Shown here: piece by piece, positions 1 through 6,394 of the stretch | How positions within the stretch are numbered: position 1 is the stretch's first letter | How the letters are laid out: each line of letters starts with the position of its first letter | Assembly: GCA_934716785.1 (NCBI GenBank) | Contig: CAKUYM010000249.1 | Coordinates: 1-6,394 of the forward strand | Direction of reading: 5' to 3' | DNA length: 6,394 nucleotides | DNA from: an uncultured Bacteroides sp. | GTDB lineage: Bacteria > Bacteroidota > Bacteroidia > Bacteroidales > Bacteroidaceae | The notes under the pieces: generated by a model | The model's input: the letters and a program-made list of their open reading frames with translations, nothing else | Database searches by the model: none | Told to the model about the DNA's origin: nothing | Position numbers and translations under genes: made by a program

Positions 1-437
1 GCAATACCGGCTTTATCGTCAGCTCCAAGCAGAGTCTTTCCGTTGGTCACAATCAGATCTTCCCCTTTATGATCCAGCAGTTCCGGAAACTGTGTAGGAG
101 AAAGAATCACATTCTCTTCGGCACAAAGCACAATATCCGAACCATCATACTTCTCTACAATGCGCGGAGTCACATCCTTACCGCTCATATCCGGACTTGT
201 ATCCATGTGAGCGATGAAACCGATAGTCGGCACCTCCTTATCTGTATTGGCAGGAAGCGTGGCAAAAAGATAGCCGTTTCCGTCCAAAGTGATATCTTCC
301 AATCCCAAAGACTCCAGTTCCGCTTTCAGATATTCAGCAAATACCATCTGTTTCGGAGTACTGGGAGTGAGCCCTGCCGATTCATCAGATTGTGTATCGA
401 AGCTCACGTACTTTAAAAATCTGTCTACTAAAGTCAT
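1..437 (-). CDS. pepT: Peptidase T (tripeptide aminopeptidase), N-terminal part, cut by the window edge
   Basis: This is the first 145 codons of a cytoplasmic zinc aminopeptidase of the M20B family, which removes the N-terminal residue from tripeptides. The translation starts [20 protein letters not shown], the typical PepT opening. It carries [11 protein letters not shown] with the metal ligand His77 and its catalytic companion Asp79. Just before the edge is [12 protein letters not shown], where Asp140 is the expected bridging metal ligand. The rest of the catalytic domain and the lid domain lie outside the window (family members have about 410 residues). The ATG at 435-437 is the natural start because the family N-terminus begins there. 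There is no clear Shine-Dalgarno, which is normal for Bacteroides, and I see no convincing TAnnTTTG box in the 60 bases upstream. The gene lies downstream of the PurF-like gene on the same strand, but a strong hairpin between them suggests separate transcription. Confidence 0.95.
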   Translation of the reverse strand, partial: MTLVDRFLKYVSFDTQSDESAGLTPSTPKQMVFAEYLKAELESLGLEDITLDGNGYLFATLPANTDKEVPTIGFIAHMDTSPDMSGKDVTPRIVEKYDGSDIVLCAEENVILSPTQFPELLDHKGEDLIVTNGKTLLGADDKAGI

Positions 438-443
438 TTCTAT

Positions 444-488
444 TTTACGATTTAACGATTTGCTATTTACAATTTGATAGTTTACAAT
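444..488. repeat. Degenerate AT-rich short tandem repeats upstream of pepT
   Basis: The pepT leader is built of imperfect 7-8 base units. On the plus strand these read ACGATTTA, ACGATTTG, then TATTTACA and GTTTACA variants; on the minus strand they read CAAATCGT, TAAATCGT, AAATTGTA. The copies are degenerate and few, so this could be ordinary AT-rich leader sequence. It occupies the place where the pepT promoter or ribosome-loading region should be. Confidence 0.35.
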
Positions 489-498
489 GCCGTAAAGG

Positions 499-545
499 TA
501 AAAAAAGAGCCGTGAATTACAAAGCAATTCACGGCTCTTTTTTTA
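499..545 (-). terminator. Rho-independent terminator after the PurF-like gene, possibly bidirectional
   Basis: Perfect arms at 501-518 and 526-543 enclose a 7-base loop (ACAAAGC), and the pairing extends a base or two further on each side. The core is GAGCCGTGAATT. The outer end is A-rich on one side and T-rich on the other, so either strand would give a hairpin ending in a U run. It starts 15 bases past the stop codon of the PurF-like gene and lies about 60 bases before pepT, so its natural job is to end the PurF-like transcript. Confidence 0.88.
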
Positions 546-559
546 TTGTATAGTCTTTT

Positions 560-1969
560 TTAGAAGTGACTGCTGCCGTCAAAACAGTGTGTGCACACTT
601 TACATTTTGGCAGTCCAATGGCTTCTACCAGCGTTTCCAACGTATTGAACTTCAAGGAAGTCAGCCCGAAACGTTCGGCAATAATACTTACCATCTTTTC
701 ATATTCGGGAGAGCCGGTAGTGGCGTATTTCTCCAGATTCTTGTTCTCATCGCCCTCCAGCTCTTTGATAATACGGCGCGTTATCAGTTCCAACGCATTT
801 TTAGAAGCGGAGAATCCTACAAACGGACAAGCATAAATCAACGGCGGACAGGCGATACGCATATGCACCTCTTTTGCCCCATAATCATATAAGATCTTCA
901 CATTGTCACGCAATTGCGTGCCACGAACTATTGAATCATCACAGAATAACAGACGTTTTCCCTGAAGCATCGCACGGTTCGGAATCAGTTTCATCTTGGC
1001 AACCAATGCACGCATTTCCTGATTGCTGGGTGTAAAGCTGCGCGGCCATGTAGGCGTGTATTTTGAAATGGCGCGATGATAAGGAACTCCCTTTCCTTCC
1101 GCATACCCCAATGCCATGCCCACTCCCGAGTCAGGGATTCCACAGGCACAATCCACTTCCGATGCATCCGTCTGTCCCATTTTCAATCCGCTTGTGAAAC
1201 GCACTTCCTCCACATTCTTTCCTTCGTAGCAAGAAGTCGGGAAACCGTAATACACCCACAGGAATGAGCAAATCTGCATCTCCTCATTCGGCTTGCGAAG
1301 CTGCTCGATATGATCGTCATACATACGGACAATCTCACCCGGTCCCAAGTATTTATCTATTTCGTAATCCAAATTCGGGAAACTGGATGATTCGCTTGTC
1401 GCAGCATAAGCACCGTCTTTCCTGCCGATTACAATCGGAGTACGCCCCCATTGGTCGCGTGCAGCGATGACACTTCCATCTTCCGTCAATATAAGCAGAG
1501 AACAGGAGCCCTTGATATGCTTGAACATATTTTCGATACCTTCAACAAAGTCTCTGCCTTGTATAATAAGCAGTGCGATAAGTTCCGTTTGATTAGTGTT
1601 GCTCGAACTGAGCTCGGCGAAGTGCATATTTTGACTGAGAAGTTCGTCTTCCAGTTGTTGGATATTGACTATTTTAGCGACGGTGACAATGGCGAAGCGC
1701 CCGAGGTGAGAGTTGATGATAATAGGTTGTGCGTCTGTATCACTAATGATACCAATGCCGGCATTTCCTTCAAATTTTCCCAGTTCTCCTTCAAACTTGG
1801 TTCGGAAATAGGTACTTTCCAAATTATGAATGGAGCGGATAAATCCTTTTTCCTTACTATAAGTAGCGAGTCCTCCCCGCTTTGTACCCAGATGTGAGTT
1901 ATAATCTGTGCCGTAGAATAAATCAGTCACGCAACTTGCTTTCGAGACTGTTCCGAAAAAACCTCCCAT
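560..1969 (-). CDS. PurF-family amidophosphoribosyltransferase homologue with a degenerate glutaminase domain
   Basis: This 469-residue protein aligns along its whole length with glutamine PRPP amidotransferase (PurF), the first committed step of purine synthesis. The C-terminal phosphoribosyltransferase half is well kept: GIPDSGVGMALGYAEGKGVP (277-296), MKLIPNR (326-332) and the PRPP loop CDDSIVRGTQ (343-352). Cysteines expected for the 4Fe-4S cluster of the Bacillus-type enzyme are present at 234, 381 and in CKVCTHCF (456-463). The N-terminal Ntn-hydrolase half is not intact. It starts MGGFFG instead of MCGIxG. HRGQ reads HLGT (88-91 is not this site; it is 26-29), the GHVRYAT segment is replaced by AGIGIISDT, AHNGN reads TVAKI, and the SSDTE aspartate is not conserved. 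I chose the ATG at 1967-1969 because PurF homology begins there; an in-frame ATG at 2011 would add 14 low-complexity residues and overlaps the -7 box. By inference it could use free ammonia, work with another glutaminase, or have a changed role, so I give no gene symbol. Confidence 0.9.
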   Translation of the reverse strand: MGGFFGTVSKASCVTDLFYGTDYNSHLGTKRGGLATYSKEKGFIRSIHNLESTYFRTKFEGELGKFEGNAGIGIISDTDAQPIIINSHLGRFAIVTVAKIVNIQQLEDELLSQNMHFAELSSSNTNQTELIALLIIQGRDFVEGIENMFKHIKGSCSLLILTEDGSVIAARDQWGRTPIVIGRKDGAYAATSESSSFPNLDYEIDKYLGPGEIVRMYDDHIEQLRKPNEEMQICSFLWVYYGFPTSCYEGKNVEEVRFTSGLKMGQTDASEVDCACGIPDSGVGMALGYAEGKGVPYHRAISKYTPTWPRSFTPSNQEMRALVAKMKLIPNRAMLQGKRLLFCDDSIVRGTQLRDNVKILYDYGAKEVHMRIACPPLIYACPFVGFSASKNALELITRRIIKELEGDENKNLEKYATTGSPEYEKMVSIIAERFGLTSLKFNTLETLVEAIGLPKCKVCTHCFDGSSHF

Positions 1970-2008
1970 GTCGTTCTCTTTTTTGATGATATTTTTTAAA
2001 AAGATGTG

Positions 2009-2040
2009 CAAAAGTACAAAAAAGAATCCGTCTGATAAAA
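2009..2040 (-). promoter_or_regulatory. Bacteroides-type promoter for the PurF-like gene
   Basis: On the minus strand TACTTTTG (2009-2016) matches the TAnnTTTG -7 box exactly. About 20 bases upstream lies TTTT (2037-2040), one base from the TTTG -33 box. Transcription would start near 2002 and leave a leader of roughly 30 bases before the ATG at 1969. The same box rules against the longer in-frame start at 2011. The proposed -33 element sits inside the T run of the adjacent hairpin. Confidence 0.65.
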
Positions 2041-2077
2041 AAAGAGCCCTGCAAAGTTTCAGATTTCTTTGTGGGGC
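2037..2077 (-). terminator. Terminator-like hairpin upstream of the PurF-like gene
   Basis: Arms at 2046-2056 and 2067-2077 form an 11-bp stem with two G-U wobbles around a 10-base loop. On the minus strand the stem GCCCCACAAAG / CTTTGCAGGGC is followed by TC and seven T residues (2037-2043), the form of an intrinsic terminator. On the plus strand no U run follows. No minus-strand gene is visible between here and crcB, so it would end either a short RNA or a longer leader of the PurF-like gene. Confidence 0.6.
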
Positions 2078-2137
2078 AACAACAAATATTCAAACAAAAA
2101 CAAGAATAACAAGCATTCATTTATCACGGTATCTTCC

Positions 2138-2145
2138 TATATTTG
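2138..2145 (+). promoter_or_regulatory. -7 box of the crcB promoter
   Basis: TATATTTG is an exact TAnnTTTG match, 63 bases before the crcB ATG. No good TTTG -33 element is found 19-21 bases upstream, so this may be a weak or regulated promoter. The roughly 57-base leader it predicts shows no recognisable fluoride riboswitch. Confidence 0.55.
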
Positions 2146-2208
2146 CAAGCTATTAGTTTTTCAAGCAAATTCTGATATGCTAAAGTATGGTGTAAATGTA
2201 AGAATCAA

Positions 2209-2586
2209 ATGAGCAAAGAAATTATCTATATCTTTATCGGTGGCGGCACCGGCAGCGCGCTGCGCTACTGCGTCCAGTTGCTTATGCACGAACGGATTAT
2301 CCCTTATCATTTTCCGTGGGCAACGTTCACCGTCAATCTTCTCGGCAGCTTTCTTATCGGCTTGTTCTATGCACTCTCCGAGCGGTTCCATCTTTCTGCC
2401 GAAGTCCGCCTGCTTCTGACAACGGGCTTATGTGGCGGTTTCACTACTTTCTCCACTTTCTCCAATGACGGAATAAATCTGCTGAAAGGAGAATTTTACG
2501 GAACCTTCATCCTGTACACCTCATTAAGTATAGGGATAGGACTGATCGCTGCATTAGCCGGTGGATATGTAGGAAAAGATTTCTGA
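2209..2586 (+). CDS. crcB: CrcB/Fluc fluoride ion channel
   Basis: This 125-residue four-helix inner-membrane protein belongs to the Fluc family, whose members form antiparallel dimers that let fluoride leave the cell. Family signatures are all present: GGGTGSALRY (11-20) with Arg19, ATFTVNLLGSFLIG (38-51) with the pore Asn43, and GLCGGFTTFSTFSND (73-87), which contains the phenylalanine box and the central sodium-site segment. Four hydrophobic stretches at about 5-26, 38-56, 67-90 and 97-120 match the family topology, and the length is typical. The ATG at 2209 begins directly before the first helix. The pentapeptide-repeat gene starts 30 bases downstream on the same strand, so the two may be partly co-transcribed. 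A single crcB gene implies a homodimer rather than the paired subunits of some Gram-positives. Confidence 0.95.
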   Translation: MSKEIIYIFIGGGTGSALRYCVQLLMHERIIPYHFPWATFTVNLLGSFLIGLFYALSERFHLSAEVRLLLTTGLCGGFTTFSTFSNDGINLLKGEFYGTFILYTSLSIGIGLIAALAGGYVGKDF

Positions 2587-2612
2587 TTATCAAGATATAA
2601 AGACTATCTTTG
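2580..2612 (+). promoter_or_regulatory. Internal promoter before the pentapeptide-repeat gene
   Basis: TATCTTTG (2605-2612) is an exact TAnnTTTG -7 box, with TTTC (2580-2583) as a one-mismatch -33 box 21 bases upstream. The -33 part overlaps the end of crcB. The -7 box ends only four bases before the ATG at 2617, which matters for start-codon choice. Confidence 0.6.
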
Positions 2613-2616
2613 CTGC

Positions 2617-3279
2617 ATGATAAAAAGAAGTTACGCAAAACCTATCCGCATAGTTCCTCCTATGATAGAGGAACAGGAAATCAGTACGAGCACTTTAAAG
2701 GAATGGTTAGACAAGGAAGAAACCGTTTCTCATCTTCTTTTTTGCAAAGGAAAAGAAGAAGGTATAGACAAGTCCTACAAAAGTTTCAAGAATTGCACCT
2801 TCCGGCATCAGAACTTCAGTGAATGTAAGTTCCACTCTTCCCAACTGACCGATATCCGGTTTGAGAATTGCGATTTATCAAACATCTCTTTTGTCGGGAG
2901 CTCCCTTTACCGAGTAGAATTCATTTCTTGCAAACTATTGGGAACCAATCTATCCGAGACGACCATGAATCATATCCTCTTGCACGATTGCAATGCCGGA
3001 TATATCAATTTAGCCATGAGCAAGATGAATCAGGTACGTTTCGCACACAGCCTGCTCCGTAACGGAAGCTTGAACGACTGCCGATTCTCTTCCGTAGCCT
3101 TCGACAATTGCGATCTGATAGAAGCCGACTTCTCACATGCACCGCTTCGCGGAATAGACCTGCGCACTTCCCGTATCAGCGGAATCACACTTAATATCAG
3201 TGACCTGAAAGGGGCTGTCATCACTTCCATGCAAGCAATGGATTTACTACCTCTGTTGGGCGTTATTATCGAAGACTGA
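2617..3279 (+). CDS. Pentapeptide-repeat protein, single uninterrupted right-handed beta-helix
   Basis: This 220-residue protein has three parts. The N-terminal region (about 1-55) is charged and probably helical. A pentapeptide-repeat region follows, then a short hydrophobic C-terminal segment, QAMDLLPLLGVIIED. The repeat is exact: a large hydrophobic residue, nearly always Phe, Leu, Met or Ile, falls at every fifth position from Phe57 to Leu197, with only Ala127 as a poor fit. That is 29 repeats, or about seven helix coils, with no loops. Seven repeats have Cys at the i-2 position (60, 70, 85, 105, 125, 155, 165). Size and fold resemble Qnr and MfpA, which mimic DNA and protect gyrase, but most family members have no known function and no quinolone role can be claimed. 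No signal peptide is seen, so it is probably cytoplasmic. The ATG at 2617 gives the longest frame; Met16 (ATG at 2662) is an alternative because of the nearby -7 box. Confidence 0.88.
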   Translation: MIKRSYAKPIRIVPPMIEEQEISTSTLKEWLDKEETVSHLLFCKGKEEGIDKSYKSFKNCTFRHQNFSECKFHSSQLTDIRFENCDLSNISFVGSSLYRVEFISCKLLGTNLSETTMNHILLHDCNAGYINLAMSKMNQVRFAHSLLRNGSLNDCRFSSVAFDNCDLIEADFSHAPLRGIDLRTSRISGITLNISDLKGAVITSMQAMDLLPLLGVIIED

Positions 3280-3396
3280 TCGGCTTCAATAAAATGCCAT
3301 TACACTCAAACAAAAAGCATCGTCCCGTTGTTATTGCATAAAGACGTAAACTAATGACATATAGGGAACAGGAGCAGAAAGAATACCTATTTATAG

Positions 3397-4740
<1,344 letters not shown>

Positions 4741-4757
4741 ACCACGGTTATACTTTT

Positions 4758-4799
4758 AAAAGAAATCCCCGGATAGATATCATCCGGGGATTTCTTTTT
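4758..4799 (+). terminator. Rho-independent terminator of eno
   Basis: A perfect 17-bp stem (4758-4774 with 4782-4798) closes a 7-base loop. The core is ATCCCCGGAT and the 3' arm ends in five T residues. It begins 17 bases after the enolase stop and 27 bases before the end of the convergent barrel-protein gene. The A/T-rich ends could let it work in both directions. Confidence 0.9.
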
Positions 4800-4825
4800 A
4801 GGAACTTGATAGAATAAGTATTACT

Positions 4826-5605
4826 CTATTTTTTCTTATTCTTTTCTAATCGCAACTGAATGCCGAGTGAAATACTCAAATCATTTGCCCATGAACGAGA
4901 TTTCATAACTTCTGTTACAGGAGGTAAATCCTGCAAAGTAGTTGTATAAGTCGCTTTGCTATTCTGCAAGGGACAACGATAGCTGACACCAAGGATGAAA
5001 CTACACAAATTTGATGTACGATAACCAACGGAAGCCCCAGTGTTAAAGAACATGGGCGTTCTATTTATTTCAAGCTGATAAGTATTTCCATCGACACTTT
5101 TCGTTTTATTTGTTGTGCCCGCACTCATCCAGCCTATTCCGGCTCTCGGCATGAACTGCCATTTTCCTTTCTCGGCAACATAAGTAACTCCTATGCCAAT
5201 AGATGGCTTTAGCTTACTTAATCCTAACGTTAGCTTATCAGCGAATGCCTTTAAAACATCTTCAAACGAACTATCTGTTTGTACGTTAAAGAAGCTGACT
5301 CCCAAATCTAAATATGCACACCAATGACGAAAGAACGGAACGGTCATTTGCCAATCAAATTGTGTGACAACATCTGCTCGTGAGCCAAACCATTCTACAT
5401 GTTCATTCCCTCCGGTATTGATATTCGCTCCTATGGAAAACGACATCATAAAGGGCAGCCTTGAAGATTCCGCTTTTTGTTTTTCTTTTAAAGCTTGATT
5501 GTTTTCTTGCGCAACTATCGGCAATATGCCAACAATTAAAGCAATCATTGCCACGAGGCATTGCCTGAATATTAGCGATAGATTCTTTGTTTTCATGTGT
5601 ATCAT
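4826..5605 (-). CDS. Outer-membrane beta-barrel protein, function unknown
   Basis: This 259-residue protein is probably exported to the outer membrane. Residues 4-33 form a classical signal peptide: a KTK positive end, then a hydrophobic run LVAMIALIVGILPIVAQ, with cleavage likely near Ala32-Gln33. The mature part alternates polar and hydrophobic residues in many short strands with aromatic belts, for example MMSFSIGANIN, WCAYLDLGVSFFNV, LKPSIGIGVTYVAE, FMPRAGIGWMSAG, FFNTGASVGYRT, SFILGVSYRC and DLSISLGIQLRL. This fits an 8- to 10-strand barrel of the small porin-like or PorT/OmpW-like kind. The tail QLRLEKNKKK lacks a C-terminal aromatic residue after the last strand. The ATG at 5596 (Met4) is an equally good start and gives a more typical signal peptide. 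I do not recognise a specific function, and there is no partner gene next to it on this strand within the window. Confidence 0.82.
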   Translation of the reverse strand: MIHMKTKNLSLIFRQCLVAMIALIVGILPIVAQENNQALKEKQKAESSRLPFMMSFSIGANINTGGNEHVEWFGSRADVVTQFDWQMTVPFFRHWCAYLDLGVSFFNVQTDSSFEDVLKAFADKLTLGLSKLKPSIGIGVTYVAEKGKWQFMPRAGIGWMSAGTTNKTKSVDGNTYQLEINRTPMFFNTGASVGYRTSNLCSFILGVSYRCPLQNSKATYTTTLQDLPPVTEVMKSRSWANDLSISLGIQLRLEKNKKK

Positions 5606-5620
5606 TTTTCTGTATATTGG

Positions 5621-5628
5621 TAAAGATA
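5621..5628 (-). promoter_or_regulatory. Probable -7 box for the barrel-protein gene
   Basis: On the minus strand TATCTTTA differs from TAnnTTTG only in its last base and lies 15 bases before the ATG at 5605. No clear TTTG lies at the expected -33 position near 5648-5652. The 34-bp palindrome at 5667-5700 lies directly upstream of that position. Confidence 0.4.
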
Positions 5629-5666
5629 CGAATTATTATGAGATTGTAAGCCTAACCGGAGAATTT

Positions 5667-5700
5667 ATATTATTTTTCGGTTACAACCGAAAAATAATAT
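5667..5700. repeat. Perfect 34-bp palindrome (16-bp arms, 2-base centre)
   Basis: The arms at 5667-5682 (ATATTATTTTTCGGTT) and 5685-5700 are exact reverse complements separated by AC. With only two bases between arms, the symmetry suits a dimeric DNA-binding protein better than an RNA hairpin, although a cruciform or a terminator with a T run inside the stem remains possible. It lies about 60-95 bases upstream of the barrel-protein start, just behind its proposed promoter, where an activator or repressor could bind. Confidence 0.7.
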
Positions 5701-5804
5701 CTTTCCTCTAAAAAGAAAAAAAATCCAACTATTATATTTATATTTAGCACACTATCATTCAATTAATTACATTAATAATTCGTAAACTTTTCCATACAAC
5801 ACTT

Positions 5805-5830
5805 TAGGCGACAAGTATTCTTGTCGTCTA
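5805..5830. repeat. Short hairpin with 11-bp stem and TATT loop
   Basis: TAGGCGACAAG (5805-5815) pairs with CTTGTCGTCTA (5820-5830), with one G-T wobble, around a TATT tetraloop. Neither side has a long T run, so it is not an obvious terminator. It coincides with the first codons of the open stretch that ends at 6017, right after an in-frame TAG. Confidence 0.5.
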
Positions 5831-6017
5831 CCCTGATAAAGTTTATTACTTTCCTATTCAGCCTAAAAGGACTACGCCGGTGTCCGATGGAATCGAAACC
5901 AAATTCGGACAGTGGTATAGCCGTAGCCAATACGAAATCAATTGGGAAGTGATTCGTAATTTCATTTTTGCACAGGATAAATGGAAAGCGTACTTAATAG
6001 ACTATAATCACTCATAA
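5808..6017 (+). pseudogene. Possible 3' remnant of a degraded gene (69 open codons, no normal start)
   Basis: After an in-frame TAG at 5805-5807 the plus strand stays open for 69 codons to a TAA at 6015-6017. The translation looks like real protein: it contains ILVVYPDKVYYFPIQPKR, KFGQWYSRSQYEINWE and FIFAQDKWKAYLIDY, rich in Trp, Tyr and mixed charges. It lacks the runs of Lys, Asn and Ile expected from random AT-rich sequence. There is no in-frame ATG; the only usual alternative is a GTG at 5880, which would give 45 residues. A hairpin overlaps the stop codon, as if it had once ended this gene. I do not recognise the family. It is probably the tail of a gene whose front has been deleted or decayed, though a small non-ATG gene is possible. 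Confidence 0.42.
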
Positions 6018-6043
6018 AGAGGATGAATTGCCATCCTCTTTAT
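6014..6043. terminator. Hairpin between the remnant and the HEPN gene, likely shared terminator
   Basis: ATAAAGAGGATG (6014-6025) pairs perfectly with CATCCTCTTTAT (6032-6043) around AATTGC. The left arm includes the TAA that closes the 69-codon remnant. The right arm lies 15 bases past the stop of the minus-strand HEPN gene. T runs are short on both strands, so termination efficiency is uncertain. Its position between two convergent ends favours a terminator. Confidence 0.6.
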
Positions 6044-6057
6044 CGTAGAATTTTCCA

Positions 6058-6394
6058 TTAACTTTCAATTAAATTACAAACAATAATTATAAATGATTTA
6101 ATTTGAGGATACAACTTTTCAACCTCGTCTCTTGTGAAATCAATAAAATCATCATAATCACCAGACTGACGTTTATCATATATACGCGAAAAAATTCGGC
6201 CATATTCCAAAGGTACTTTTCCTGCCTTGACAAAATGAAGACCAAATGCCTGACGCACCCCCATATGAGATTTAACCTCGATTCCATTCTTTATCAATAA
6301 TGCGAATACGGCATGAAAACAAGCATAATACATCCTATTGATCGTAGAATTCCACAGTTCATTTTCTATAAGAATATCCACTTCATGTAATAGC
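6058..6394 (-). CDS. HEPN-domain protein (probable MNT/HEPN toxin component), start outside the window
   Basis: The frame is open from the right edge, so the 5' end is missing. The visible 111 residues begin LLHEVDILIENELWNSTINR and continue through YYACFHAVFALLIKNG, SHMGVRQAFGLHFVKAGKVP, and KRQSGDYDDFIDFTRDEVEK to the stop at 6058. This order matches the small all-helical HEPN domain (the UPF0332-like group), including the helix-2 block NRxYYAxFHA and the late DYxDF block. The R-x6-H pair in RMYYACFH corresponds to the RNase active-site motif seen in toxic HEPN proteins. A GTG at 6379-6381 could be mistaken for a start, but it falls inside the first conserved helix, so only about 10-25 residues are likely missing. 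Family members usually sit next to a minimal nucleotidyltransferase antitoxin, which here would lie upstream, past the right edge. Function as a toxin is inferred from the family. Confidence 0.85.
   Translation of the reverse strand, partial: LLHEVDILIENELWNSTINRMYYACFHAVFALLIKNGIEVKSHMGVRQAFGLHFVKAGKVPLEYGRIFSRIYDKRQSGDYDDFIDFTRDEVEKLYPQIKSFIIIVCNLIES

Noticed and set aside
1451..1897. 148-codon plus-strand frame opposite the PurF-like gene
   Set aside because: It is antisense to a well-supported coding region and its translation has no recognisable domain.
1970..2011. 14-residue N-terminal extension of the PurF-like protein from the ATG at 2011
   Set aside because: It is Lys/Ile/Asn-rich, has no counterpart in PurF, and its ATG lies on the -7 box. 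PurF homology starts at the Met encoded at 1967-1969.
1923..2120. 65-codon minus-strand frame upstream of the PurF-like gene
   Set aside because: It overlaps the promoter, the hairpin and the first codons of the PurF-like gene in another frame, and its Cys/Phe/Lys-rich translation looks non-coding.
2146..2208. Fluoride riboswitch ahead of crcB
   Set aside because: The leader is short and AT-rich, and I could not find the conserved GC-rich stems and pseudoknot elements of the crcB motif.
2617..3279. Calling the pentapeptide-repeat protein a Qnr quinolone-resistance determinant
   Set aside because: Only the fold and length are similar. The family is large and mostly uncharacterised, and no Qnr-specific loops are visible.
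6058..6381. HEPN protein starting at the GTG at 6379-6381
   Set aside because: The frame stays open to the window edge and the upstream residues LLHE continue the first conserved helix, so this GTG is an internal valine codon.

Overview
The window looks like a chromosomal segment of a Bacteroides species or a close relative. Several genes are preceded by close matches to the Bacteroidetes -7 box TAnnTTTG (TACTTTTG, TATATTTG, TATCTTTG). Strong Shine-Dalgarno sequences are absent, base composition is moderate, and the proteins (enolase, CrcB, a PurF-like protein, PepT, a small outer-membrane barrel) fit that group. The assignment rests on recognition and promoter style; no database search was possible.

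Left part (1-2011), minus strand: the N-terminal third of peptidase T (pepT) runs off the left edge. Upstream of it, separated by a strong hairpin terminator, is a complete 469-residue PurF-family protein. Its phosphoribosyltransferase half and iron-sulphur cysteines are intact. Its glutaminase half has lost the nucleophilic cysteine and every other catalytic landmark I could align. This is the most interesting gene in the window. Its leader carries a -7 box and, just upstream of that, a second terminator-like hairpin with no obvious gene to serve.

Middle part (2138-4800), plus strand: crcB (fluoride exporter), then a 220-residue pentapeptide-repeat protein with its own -7 box only a few bases before the apparent start, then eno (enolase) with its own promoter and a 17-bp perfect hairpin terminator. 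The three genes are co-directional, but the pentapeptide gene and eno each have a promoter match, so they need not form one operon.

Right part (4800-6394): a minus-strand outer-membrane beta-barrel protein with a signal peptide, and upstream of it a perfect 34-bp palindrome. Next is about 450 bp without a normal gene. It holds a 69-codon open stretch that reads like the tail of a degraded plus-strand gene, a tight hairpin at its start and a hairpin overlapping its stop codon. The right edge cuts a minus-strand HEPN-domain protein that probably belongs to an MNT/HEPN toxin-antitoxin pair whose partner lies outside the window. The right part therefore looks like accessory sequence next to a housekeeping block.
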